Notes under the pieces: model-generated
Seen by the model: only the letters and a program-made list of their open reading frames with translations
What the model was told of the DNA's origin: nothing
The model's database searches: none
Shown here: positions 1-11,000 of the stretch, piece by piece
How positions within the stretch are numbered: position 1 is the first letter of the stretch
How the letters are laid out: each line of letters starts with the position of its first letter
Made by a program: the position numbers and the translations under genes
Assembly (NCBI GenBank): GCA_949752735.1
Contig: OX457043.1
Location: 38,376,605-38,440,604 of the forward strand
Reading direction: 5' to 3'
Length of the DNA: 64,000 nt
DNA from: Lumbricus terrestris
Lineage: Eukaryota; Annelida; Clitellata; Crassiclitellata; Lumbricidae

Positions 1-640
1 CCAATTCTCTAAATATCTGGAAAATTTTAGCGTGATATGTCATCAGGTATTAGAGATATATGCAAAACAATTTGGCTTACTTTTTTAAACCACGGTGTAG
101 ATAGAGTACCACGTGTACTGGGGCGGCGTGTAAGAGGAAGCAATTGAGAGCTAGAGCAGTTGAAAAGATACGTAACCGGGGCAGCCAAGCCGTAAATCTG
201 TTTTTAGATGTGGGGAAGGAAAATCTCCCCTTGTGAATTGGGCGTAGTATGCCTCCCTCAAGGAGTCCACCATTGAGTTCAGTCACACTCTATAGGTTAG
301 TGTAAAAAAATTGTTGGTTCACACTACGTAGGCTACTGCACATAATTATAGTCTCTTATGTTAGGAACACGTACAGGGAAACAGCACGACTATAGGCTCT
401 CATGCCAAACAAAAACAGCTTAAAGTAGGTTATTATAGTCCTATTTTAGTTCACCATCATCATCTAATTATTGGTCCTGCATCTGAATGGGTTAGTAAGG
501 CCTAAACATCCACCTTAGCAACTCATCTGTAGGATTTGCTGTTAGGCCTAATCGAGAAGCATATATATGCTATATTTGCATCTAAACTGCTAAAGTAAGC
601 AAGGCAGTGTATACTGCAAGAATAACGGGTGTAGGCCTAT
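1..640. other. flank with no recognised feature
   Basis: AT-rich upstream sequence. No convincing coding frame, RNA gene or repeat boundary seen. Confidence 0.4.
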
Positions 641-647
641 TCTGTGA

Positions 648-745
648 GAATTCGCGACACACCAATTCTTCGCGACACACCAGCGACACACCACTTTTAC
701 GCGACACACTGCAGGTCTATTCGCGACACATTAGTGATCAGTTGA
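648..745. repeat. cluster of five GCGACACA words
   Basis: The word (C)GCGACACAC recurs five times within about 90 bp, at uneven spacing, in otherwise unrelated sequence. It may be the decayed end of a transposon with subterminal repeats, or a protein-binding cluster; neither is shown. Confidence 0.5.
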
Positions 746-1180
746 AGCAGCCTGATAATGTCGGTTTAGCGACTCGCACGTAACACCTCCGAACACCGCA
801 GGAGTCCTGCGCGGCAGGACTAATTAACAGTATCATCACCCAGAAGCATGAACTTTTGAGGTGAGCGCCGGTGTATAAGCTGGTCTCCCTGACGTGGCTT
901 TTGTGGGCGCTGAGAAATTCTCGAAGATTTACATTACATTACATACACGCTGCAGCCGGAAAAATCGACTTTTTGGCCAACATTTTCTGACGACCTTTTT
1001 TTAGTCGTCGAAGTTTTTTGCCTCGATATTTCGCCCGGGAAACTTTTAAAACAGCGTAAAACGCTCTTCTTTCATGATTTTCCACCTTCGTAATTCGCGA
1101 TTTTTGCGTAGGCTACGTGTATAGGCATATAGGCCTACCCACTTGGTCGTATACTGAGGTGGGTATACGCAGTATATAGG
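746..1180. other. upstream sequence, nothing recognised
   Basis: No gene or repeat recognised. Contains an ACATT repeat (acattacattacat) near 930. The TAGGCCTA-type words common in this genome appear at its right edge. Confidence 0.4.
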
Positions 1181-1218
1181 CACAGAATAGATAAAGCGTA
1201 CGCTTTATCTATTCTGTG
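1181..1218. repeat. 38-bp perfect palindrome
   Basis: Arms of 18 bp (CACAGAATAGATAAAGCG and its exact complement) around a central TA. Weaker inverted symmetry extends to roughly 1155-1245. It lies 38 bp before a (TA)n tract. Confidence 0.9.
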
Positions 1219-1254
1219 GTATAGGCATACGTACATACCTCGTTTTTGAGGTGA

Positions 1255-1255
<1 letters not shown>

Positions 1256-1325
<70 letters not shown>
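1256..1325. repeat. (TA)n microsatellite, 70 bp
   Basis: Uninterrupted alternating TA directly after the palindromic region. Confidence 0.95.
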
Positions 1326-1327
<2 letters not shown>

Positions 1328-1334
1328 CCTATAC

Positions 1335-1410
1335 CAGTGGTTCCCAACCCTTTTTTGACTTGAGGGCCACTTTTTCAAAGTTGGAGGACACGCGCTGGTA
1401 GGCTATATAC
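1335..1410. mobile_element. hAT-type terminal fragment
   Basis: Begins CAGTGGTTCCCAACCC, followed by GGGCCACTTTTTCAAAG. This is the same terminus as the complete element at 18420-18746 and the fragment at 17350-17426. No matching opposite end was found nearby. Confidence 0.6.
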
Positions 1411-1750
1411 GCTGTCATTTTTCCCCGGAGGTGAGTAGCCTAGCCTATACACGCCGTATACCTGCGTATACCCTTGAGTAAAGCCCTGCCTAGAACTTAG
1501 AAGCCGCCTCACCTCAGCCCAGAGCTTCCAAGAGCCACGTTCAACTAACAGAACAGCTAGACAGTCTGCAATACATGGCGCTATTACGGTACCTCTCGCT
1601 CTCCATGCCGGCGTGCGTATTAACCATTGCAATGCGCAATATTATATTAAATTTTCATGTTAAAAAATCATTTATTTTGATTAATCAAAAAAGTAAAAGT
1701 AAAAATCATTGGCATCATGCATGTATGTTATTATTAGGCCTACTGCCATT
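1411..1750. other. no recognised feature
   Basis: Contains short open frames on both strands but no family resemblance, and no repeat edge other than the target duplication of the next element. Confidence 0.35.
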
Positions 1751-1759
1751 GTTATTGGG

Positions 1760-2156
1760 GGTAACGGCCCGCTATTCCGAGGGTCCACTATTCCGAAGGT
1801 CCGCTATTCCGAATATCCGCTATATTTTGTTGGTTATCCTTGTGGTTAAAGTTACAGTGGGTTAGGGTTAGGGTTGGGGTTAGGGTGGGTTAGGGTTGGG
1901 TGGGTTAGGATTAGGTTTAGGGTTATGGTTAGAGTTGGGGAGGGTTAGAGTTAAACTTATGGTTGGGGTGGGTTAGGGTTAGGTTTAGGGTTATGGTTAG
2001 GGTTTGGGTGGGTGAGGGTTTTGGGTTTAGGGTTATGGTTAGGGTTGGGGTGAGTTAGGGTTAGGGTTATAGTTAGGTTTAAGGCTATGTTTAGGGCTAG
2101 TGTTCGGAATAGTGGACCTTCGGAATAGTGGACCCTCGGAATAGTGGACCCAAACC
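1760..2156. mobile_element. MITE with GGT...ACC ends and TTAGGG-like interior
   Basis: Inverted ends of about 50 bp, each made of three tandem copies of a CTATTCCGA-RGGTCC unit: left in 1760-1815, right in 2101-2156. The interior is about 240 bp of degenerate GGGTTAGGGTT(T)/GGGTTGGGG repeats. It is flanked by the 9-bp direct repeat GTTATTGGG (1751-1759 and 2157-2165), a perfect target-site duplication. The 9-bp duplication fits Mutator-like elements; there is no coding capacity. Confidence 0.8.
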
Positions 2157-2164
2157 GTTATTGG

Positions 2165-2248
2165 GGAGTCCGTAGCTCATTTGAGAGAGCGCTGGTCGTT
2201 AAGCTGAGCGTCCTCCACGCGACGTGCGGGGTTCGAGCCTCACACAGC
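2165..2248 (+). mobile_element. tRNA-derived SINE head
   Basis: Box A-like TAGCTCATTTGAGAGAGC and box B GGTTCGAGCC are spaced as in a tRNA promoter. It is not a tRNA gene: the 3' acceptor half does not pair and the sequence runs straight into a repeat body. Confidence 0.65.
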
Positions 2249-2553
2249 TAGGGCATTAATTTATTAAAAGTTTCTGTTAGCTGCCATTGGCGCTTTGCTG
2301 TTGTGCTGCTTGACTCGGGTTCTGCTAAAAATAAAGATAGCCCCTCCCACTTCTGACTTGGCCGAACCAGCACTTAGGGAAGTCTTAGGCCGGGTTCGAG
2401 CCTCACACAGGGCATTAATTTATTAGGCCAAAGAGTTTCTGTTAACTGCCATTGGCGCTTTGCTGTTGTGTTGCTTGACTCGGGTTCTGTTAAAAATAAA
2501 GATAGCCCCTCCCACTTCTGGCTTGGCCGAATCAGGAGTGATCCAGCACTTAA
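2228..2553. repeat. tandem duplication of a SINE body, about 160 bp twice
   Basis: 2228-2385 and 2391-2553 share GGGTTCGAGCCTCACACAG, GGCATTAATTTATTA, CTGCCATTGGCGCTTTGCTG and AGATAGCCCCTCCCACTTCT with few differences. Confidence 0.8.
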
Positions 2554-3363
2554 TTAGGCCATTAGTGTTAAGTTACCGAACCCACTGCTGTAAATCCGAC
2601 CTGCGTATCGTGCTATAGTGGGCCGTATTTCGTATAACCTGTACCTGTAATCATTCTGCGGTGTCACGCCGGTGTGTCAGATTGAATCATTAAAAGGAAT
2701 TTTTTTATGAGGTTTCGAGCTAATTAGCCTAAGTTAATTTTTCAGGAATGGCCACAGCGCCATTTGCAAACAGCAAACTACATATTTTATGAGTTCTCAA
2801 CGCTTGAAAACAACTGTAGAGGAATAACATGGCAGAGTATGGCTGGACATGTTTTGAGAGTTACTATTATAACCATCATGACCATATGACTTTGCCGAGG
2901 AGTTTGTAAAATCCTAAAATATTTGTTATATTATATAGCAAATTAGCATGCAGCTTTCATAAACTTTTGTAATTGTTGCGTTTATCATTAGGCAAATAAT
3001 AGGTGGCGCTAGACCTGAAATGGCATCTCACACGGTGTCATAGCTTAAGGACACAGATCTTTAGTATGATAATCAGCGTTTAAATAGAGACAAATAGAGA
3101 CAGGTGAAACTTTCGAGAGAGGTTCCTGTGATTATTTCGGTTTTTTGGTCAACATTTCGCATCTTCTTTAACCGGATAACTTCTTCAAGAGTGAAAGACA
3201 GCTTTTATACATGTGTGCGTGATCGCAAGAACCATCATTTAGGTGCTTTTTTGTCTTTCGAACTTGTCAGCGTAGGCGTCCCTAGTTGTTTCTGCTTTTA
3301 AGTAGTCAAGACTGGCGGGGCGCTATATGAAATTAAAACATCTGGAGTTTTGTGTTTGCTATA
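2554..3363. other. upstream sequence, nothing recognised
   Basis: No coding frame or repeat boundary recognised. It may hold the untranslated first exon or promoter of ctnnb1, but nothing in it identifies either. Confidence 0.3.
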
Positions 3364-3371
3364 AGAATAAG

Positions 3372-3969
3372 GGTAAAAGTGTATTTTAGCGTATTTTATT
3401 ATTTCGAAATCGATATGGTGCATTTTAGCGTATTTTATTATTTAGCGTATGTATTTACATATTTCGTTGATGAAAAAAAAATTACAAACACACAAAATTG
3501 AGTGATATTGAAAACTGGATTGGTGAAAACTTCTTGGTGAAATAGAAGCTGAATTGATGAGAAAATACTTAAGAAATGGAAGGTGGATTAATGGCTGACA
3601 TAGCAGCTGGATGGACAAAAATAACGCTCGAGAAATGGAAACGGAACTGATGAAAAGATTGCTTGATAAATAGAAGTTGGATTGATGAAAATTATTTCCC
3701 TTAAATAGAAGCGGGTTGCTGAATAGATACTTAATTAAATGAGAGCTTGGCTGATGACAAATAATTGTTATTTAAATGGAATCAGGATTGATGAAAAAAT
3801 GTTGCTGCAACAGAAGCTGGATTGAGGAAAGTGATACGTACATGCCAAAGTAGAAGTGGGATTGATGAAAATACCTGCGGTAGTTCGAAAACGCACCCAA
3901 ACAATAAAATACGCTATTTATTTTTAGCTAAGCGGTTTCGAATAAAATATGCTAAAATACACTTTTACC
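3372..3969. mobile_element. MITE with 8-bp target duplication, GGTAAAAGTG ends
   Basis: Ends GGTAAAAGTGTATTTTAGCG and its near-exact complement (one mismatch). Flanked by AGAATAAG at 3364-3371 and 3970-3977. The interior holds many degenerate copies of a TAGAAGCTGGATTGATGAAAA-like unit. The 8-bp duplication fits a hAT-type origin. No transposase. Confidence 0.8.
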
Positions 3970-4302
3970 AGAATAAGTACATTAGTTTTGACTGTTGATA
4001 AACTAGACGTCGAGCAATACTGGAAAATAACTACACAAGTTTGCCACCTGCATAAGCTTGTAAAGTAAACTGTCTTTCTGCAAAGTACTTCTAACGTATA
4101 ATGGTTTAACACGTTGACCGCGGTACCAAATATAGGCCATGCGCGGCAAATATAAGCCAAAATGCGAAAAAGTTTCCAAAAAATTATTGGTAGATGGGTA
4201 AACACGCACACTTGATGCCCGTACTCCAAACATTATGGTTGACAACGAATGCAATAAATTAGAGCGCGGCGACCTATCGACGACATCGCAACATGCATCC
4301 CA

Positions 4303-4772
4303 GCATGCAAAGCGCTCAGTAAGTAAGTAACCGGTTCATTGCCCGCATCCAAGATAAGTAAGTAAGTAATTGAATGAAAGGGCGATATATGGTTATATAT
4401 TCAGTACATTACAGTTTGAGAGTAAATAAACCAGCGCTTTGCGACAGAATTCGGCGCTTTCGAAGCTATAATTTAGCTGATGTTCCGCCTGGCGCTTATG
4501 AAGCTATCAACTAGGCACGAACATTTTCGCTATTATTTTGAACACTTAGGTAGAGGCGTATTACTATTAATTCGGTAGCTTTATCGTAGCTTTACCGTGG
4601 CTTTATCGTAGCCTTATCGTAGCTTTATAGTTACAACATATTAAACATCACGATGCGTGGCTCCAATTTGATTTATTGTTAGATCACATTAAACGTTTCT
4701 TATTCACATCGCTTTAATTGTTACTGTTCCTACTTGCGTAGATTACTTACTTACTGAGTGCTTTGCATTCGT
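4303..4772. mobile_element. MITE-like element with 30-bp inverted ends
   Basis: Left GCATGCAAAGCGCTCAGTAA and right complement of GAATGCAAAGCACTCAGTAA, both continuing into GTAAGTAAGT. The interior has CTTTATCGTAG repeats (4580-4625). Target duplication not resolved. Confidence 0.65.
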
Positions 4773-4957
4773 ATGCATATAAACAGCTAAGAAATATTGC
4801 TGTGATACTGGAATGTTTGTGTCATGCCTACAGGAAAAAAATATATTACTATGCTGTATGCTAAAATTTGTTAGTATGCGGTATGGTGCCACCTGTCAGG
4901 ACTGTGTTATGATATATTCGACAGAATTAACATAATTTTTGGTTATTTCTTTTCCAG
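4773..4957. other. 3' end of an intron upstream of the start-codon exon
   Basis: Ends in the pyrimidine-rich acceptor at 4957, which implies an upstream untranslated exon. Confidence 0.5.
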
Positions 4958-5037
4958 ACGTAGACCAGATTAGCTGTTCAACTGACCAGCCATGTCTTCC
5001 TATCCACAGCAGCAGAACCAATCATTTCAGAGAACAG
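4958..5037 (+). CDS. ctnnb1: ctnnb1 exon with 5' UTR end and start codon (coding 4992-5037)
   Basis: A pyrimidine-rich acceptor (ttatttcttttccag) ends at 4957, so at least one untranslated exon lies upstream; I could not locate it. The ATG at 4992 follows an in-frame TGA at 4983, which fixes the start. It encodes residues 1-15 plus one base of codon 16 (MSSYPQQQ...). The donor is AG|GCAAGT at 5037/5038, a GC-type splice site. The GT four bases further on would break the frame into an early stop in exon 2. Confidence 0.9.
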
Positions 5038-8000
5038 GCAAGTGCTGTGTTGCCACCAAGATGGGTTGATCTGTTGTTAAAATGCAAGTCATGGGTTTCC
5101 CAGTAAGTTAGTTACCTGACAGATGCTTAGCAACTTAGCTTAACAATAAAATCTCAGCATAGCATGGAATCCAGGGTATGCATGAAGCACCATGTTACTA
5201 TGTATTTAAGCAGACAATTTTTATGATGGAAAATAGAACGCAGAACTCACCATTTGAAGTCTAAGCCAATTAGGACTGCAAACACTTTGCCCGAGTAAGA
5301 AGTCAAATTCTTCTGTTAAATGGTATACAACACTGTTATACTAGCAGTTCAACCAAACACATTTACTCAAATTTTAATGAGCTTAGTCAAATAACAATTT
5401 TTATTATGGTTGTAGTATAGTTTTGAGTTTTGAATTGCAAGCAGAATGTTAACCATTTGAAATGCTACTCGATCTACAAATGAAATTTGTAGTCAGATGT
5501 GTTATGTGCCAAGAACTTCTTAATCTTTTGATTCATCTCTAATCTAATATGGCCACATATTAAATCTTTTGCAGATTTAGTTCTACTGAAGCGAACTAAT
5601 TTTCCATTATTTATTGTCTTAATTTCAGTGAGTCATTGTATTTATGTTGTGTTGTACAAGAATTTACAGCCAAGCTAGAGTTTCATGTAACTTAAAATAC
5701 ATTTCCATGTTCTATTGATAACTATGAAAATCCTGTATCACATTGCACTAAGGCTATTTAATGTTTCTTTTATATGCTTAGGAGTTCCGGTAGTCGTTCC
5801 CCCTCAGTCATACGTCGACATGGGAGAGATGCCACCAACGGATGCTGGACATCAGACGCTGATGTGGCACCAGAACCAGTACATGGGTGACTCCGGCATC
5901 CACTCTGGGGCGACCACCCAAGCCCCGTCAGTTAGCAGCAAACATGGCCTGGATGGAATGGATACATGTGAAGAAATGGATGGCTCACAGCATCTGATGT
6001 ATGATTTTGACAGTGGCTATGCACAAGGTGGCTACACTCAGCAGCAGGTGGATGGTAGGTGTTTTCCATGGTGGTTAATTTTACTCATGGCATAACCTCT
6101 GTCAGAAGATAAGGTAATCTTTCATTACAGGCCTCAGTTCAGAATGGGATATTATAGAGGAATTTTTAGTTAAAACTCGTTATTTTTAGTAGTAATGCAC
6201 AAACTTAAAGTATAGAAAATTCCAGAGCTTCACGGCCACACAATAAAATGTATTAGACGAAGTTTCTCAAAGCGGTCATACAGAAGCGTCGCGTGCTGTC
6301 TCGGCTTATGACAGAACGAACGCATTTAATCTATAAGCGTCAGGAGTGCACACAAAGATGGAAGGCTAGTACTCAGCACGTTGTGTAACTTGGTGATTCT
6401 TTATAATATAGGCATATATAATACTATTTTGAAGTTACATTTGCAGCGAGCGTAGATTTCGGTGGGCGTAAATTTTGAAAAATTAAATTTATTTGCGATC
6501 GTCTGAACACATTAATCTTATGGTTATATAGGGCCCCCAGAAATTCGCGATCTTGCGCAGCGCAAATTTTGCGCAAATTTTCAGGTTTAGCGCAACAACA
6601 CAAAAATTGGCAATGCGCGCGATTTTTGCGCAAATTTTGACAAAATCTTGCTAATTTATCTAAATTGGGCTTTGATTGGCTCAAAAATCACTGCGGCGCG
6701 TGAGAGTTCAGCATAGCAACGACGACCGATGTGTCATAATCAAAATGGCGTCCGCCGAATGGGATGAAATTATAGACGAATTTTTAGTTAAAGATCGTTA
6801 TTTTTAATAGTAATGCACAAACTTAATGTATAAAAAATTTCCATAACTTCACGGCCACACAATAAAATGTATTAGACGAAGTTTCTCAAAACAGTCACAC
6901 AGAAGCGTCGCGTACTGTCTCGGCTTATGACAGAACGAACGCATTAAATCTATAGGCGTCAAGCGTGCATACAAAGACGTAAGGCTAGTATTCAGCACTT
7001 TGTGCAACTTGATGATTCATTATAATATTAATATAGGCATATAATACTATTTTGAAGTTATATTTGTAATGAGCGTAGATTTCGGTAGGCGTAAATTTTG
7101 CAAAATTAAAATCATTTGCGATCGTCTGAATACATTAATCTCATGGTTATAGGAACTTTATAACTGCATTTTTGGTTTGATTGTCCAATTTCTCGAACGG
7201 CAAAGCTTTACACTAAATGACAAAAAACACTGTTAGATACATTGGTACACTGATTCAATGGAAAAAATAACGATCATTATCATTTTTTAACTTGCACAAA
7301 ATTCGCGCAAATTTATCGTTTTTGGTGCGCAATTTTTTCAATTTTTTGGCGCAAATTTCTGGGAGGCCTAGTTATAGGAACTTTATAACTGCATTTTTCG
7401 CTGGATTGTCTAATTTCTAGAATGCCAAAGCTAAACACTAAATGACAAAAACACTGTTAGATACTTTGGTACACTGATTCAATGAAAAAATAACGAGCAT
7501 TATCATTTATAACTTGAGCAAAATTCATGCAAATTTATTGTTTTGGTGCGCAATTTTTTCAAATTTTTGGCGCAAATTTCTGGGGGGCCTAATTATGAGT
7601 TATTTTCCACTGAACTTCATATCTAGCGCTACCTAAGCGATAATACACAATACTGCATGTGCATATTCGTTTATTGCTAAATTGGAAACAATTACAAGTT
7701 TAATTAATATTTAAGTCCCTGAGGGATCCTAAATAACTTGGGGCCAGAAAATTACAATTTTGATATGATAATATCTGGCTTTTATATTCAAAGTCAAATC
7801 ATAATTATTTGAACATTCAATTGCAATTTCCTGCCGCTTGTTATATTGACCAAATTTAAAAAAAAAATTGACATGACTGACTCAGAGTTACTTGAAATTT
7901 GGCACAATTAGGCCAAAAAAAAATAATGCTGTGTTTCCAGTAACAGAGCTCTAAAAAATTGGGTAGGTAGGTCGAAAAATATTTTTATTTTGGTAAAATA

Positions 8001-11000
8001 TTTTTATACAGTGACTATCCGAAAAATTATACCCAACTACTCTGTTTTGCATAAAGGTACACGCTGTAACAAAGTACGTGTTCTAAGCAAGTTTAAACTG
8101 CCTATTTTCCGGCTGTTTGCACCTAAAATTGCTCTAGAAAACAATTCTATTAATTTCATTAAATTGTTGACATCTTTTCTGGTAAGATAAAGTGGGAAGG
8201 GAAGAGAAGGGGAAGATGAGTGCGAACAGAACATCACTGTTAGGGGTCGTTCCAGACTGGCCGAGCCAGTGACTAGTTACACCTAGAGGCTGCTAGATTT
8301 ATTTTCCCTGGTCACCATTAGAGGTGGCTCAAGTGAGAATGATAAGGCTAGAGGTTTCTCAAGACTGGCAACCAGGAAGTAGTTAGGCAGGCGTGAAACT
8401 CTAAGGCAATGTCACTGTAAATTTTAAAAGATCCTCAAAATTTTCCGAGTCACAGCAATAAAAGTGAGTTGGTCGGGTTACCGGAACACAAATTTTTTTG
8501 CCTAAGAACCAACTCTATATGGAAGGCAATGCCACCGTATTATGTCAATAAAAAAAATTGTAAAATTTAAAATAAAAACTTTTACTAAAATTTTTTTTTA
8601 ATTAAATTTTTTTAAAAATAAAAAATATTTTACAAAATTATTTGAGTCGCGGCAATAAAAGAGGGTCGGTCGGGTTACCGGAAACACAACATTATTTTTT
8701 GGGGCCTTATTGGGTTAGATGTAACATGTACAAACCCAAGAAAAAATTTTTGGGGTCAATTACGCTCTGAGATACGGGTCGTCAAACTTTGACCCAAACC
8801 GCTCAACCACGTTGCTTTGGACGTCTGTATCTCGGCTTGTATGAGAGCTAGAAAGGTGTTCTTGGTGTCATTATTTAGCTCTTTTTTTTACCTATTTGAG
8901 TAGATTATTTGAGACTGTTTAAAAGTTTCGCATAGTGACCATATTTGACAATTTAGCACTTTGACCCTTTCGCTGTCTTTTTAAAATCTAAAAAAACACT
9001 TATAGGCTGAAGGGCCTTGAACATCCTCTGAAAAAAATGAGAATTGGATCTCTAATGGTTCTCGCGCTATGATTATATTATATATAATTCCACTCAAAAT
9101 TCGAGCTCAACATATGGGCGATTCCAGTTTCAGAAGACTGGATATTGAAATTTGCACAGAATTATAAGCAAAATAATTATAGCAAGAGATCCATTAGAGA
9201 TAAAATTTGATGTGCAAAATGTTATTTAAATGACATGCCCAAATATACCACGTGGTTAGGTTGCATGGTTTGTAAAACTTTGTATAACCCGCGGGTTATA
9301 TGCACGAAAATACGGTACTTACAATGACCTGATTTACATGAAAAAATTCCTGTAGAGATGAATCAGCATATGAGCCAAACACGGCCACAGCGAGTGCGAG
9401 CAGCAATGTTTCCTGAATCAATGGAGGAAGGAGGACTGCCGATTCCATCTGCTAAACTACACCCCGACCAGGTGACTGAAGTTCAACGGTTGGCAGAGCC
9501 ATCACAGACGCTCAAGCATGCAGTTGTCAATCTGATCAACTACCAGGTTTAGTAACACATCATTTATGTTATGACTTATTAATAAGATTGGTGGGTGTCA
9601 TTGGCTGTCAGCGAGTCCCTGAATGCCCAGCTACCCGCTCAGACTGGCTGGGGCCGGGTGGAGGCATGTGTGTGGCCTACACACAGTAAAAGAGAAACGT
9701 TGGAAGTGGGTAGGACACAGGCTGAGGGCAGAGATAGGCCTACTGCTTAGAACAGTCATCAAAGAAAACATGAAGGAAAAGCCGGATTAGATGATGGCGA
9801 ATGGATATGGGAAGTTCGACGACGAGACCCAAGATTGAGATGAATGGCTACGTCGGACATTTCAACATGCGTAGGAAGCAGATGACTAGATAAGAAGATG
9901 ATGAATTATAGGCTTAAGAAATTAAGAGTTAACCAATAGCATTTCTTCCAACTTTATTTCTCTTATTTGACGCAGGTCAACATGATTAACAGCATATAGC
10001 CTACTTTGTGGCATCAATTCGATAGGTCATACTTCCCAAAGGCACAATTACGGTAATATTCCTATGATTTCAATCAATTCATAAATTGTTAATTCGAGCT
10101 GATGTGTAAGAGAACTTTGGCAAAATTTCATCGACGATGACTTCGTATTTATTAATGTTGCGGAATTCTCGCTAAGAAATGTCATCATTTCCGAAAAAGT
10201 GGGCCCCTCAAAACTGCGGGCTCGGGTGCTGCAGCACCCTTAGCACCCACCTTAATGCTGGCCTGATGAAACCAAATGGCTAGCACTTTGCCATGTGTCG
10301 TTTGAATCACTGACTGCAAGCGAGTGATTGGCCTAGCTTTTATTAATTGGAATATACTTTGGAATTGTTATTGTTTTGAAATATAGGATGATGCTGACCT
10401 AGCATCCGTTGCCATACCAGAGCTGACAAAGCTGCTGAATGATGAGGATAAGGTAGTAGTCAACCAAGCGGCAATGATGATCCACCAGCTGTCCAAGAAG
10501 GAGGCGAGTCGTCTTGCGATCATGATGTCACTGCCGATGGTGTCGTCACTCGTGCATGTCATGACCAGCAGTGGAGATGTCGAAACTGTTCGTTGCACTG
10601 CTGGAACACTCCACAACCTGTCACACCACAAAGACGGACTATTTGCCATCTTTAAGTCCGGTGGTATTCCAGCTCTCGTCAAGCTCCTCAGGTTATTCTT
10701 TTGGCTTTGAATCGGCAGTTTTAAATTTACAGACCTTTATGCTGTACTTTACTTACAGAATTCTTGTTTTCCAGACCACATTCTATTCTATTCTATGTTG
10801 GGATTTATAATGCGCCCTCTCACAGTACAACCTAATCAGAGGTGCTCCCAGTGCAAAGATCTTATGGAAAAAGAAAGTCTTAAGACAACGGGCAGAAAAA
10901 GTAAAGCCTCCAGATAAAATGTGTACTAACATGTGTACTATTGCTTCATGTTCAGTTTGCCATTACAGTTGATAGATTGAGAGCTGATGGACTCTCCGTA

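Noticed and set aside
1851..2100. A telomere or chromosome end
   Set aside because: The TTAGGG-like repeats are degenerate and enclosed by inverted repeats with a target duplication; single-copy DNA continues on both sides.
2165..2248. Functional tRNA gene
   Set aside because: Box A and B are present, but the acceptor stem does not close and the sequence continues as a SINE body.
5042..5043. Alternative GT donor for exon 1
   Set aside because: Joining GGCAA|GT to exon 2 shifts the frame to an early TAG; the GC donor gives the conserved protein.
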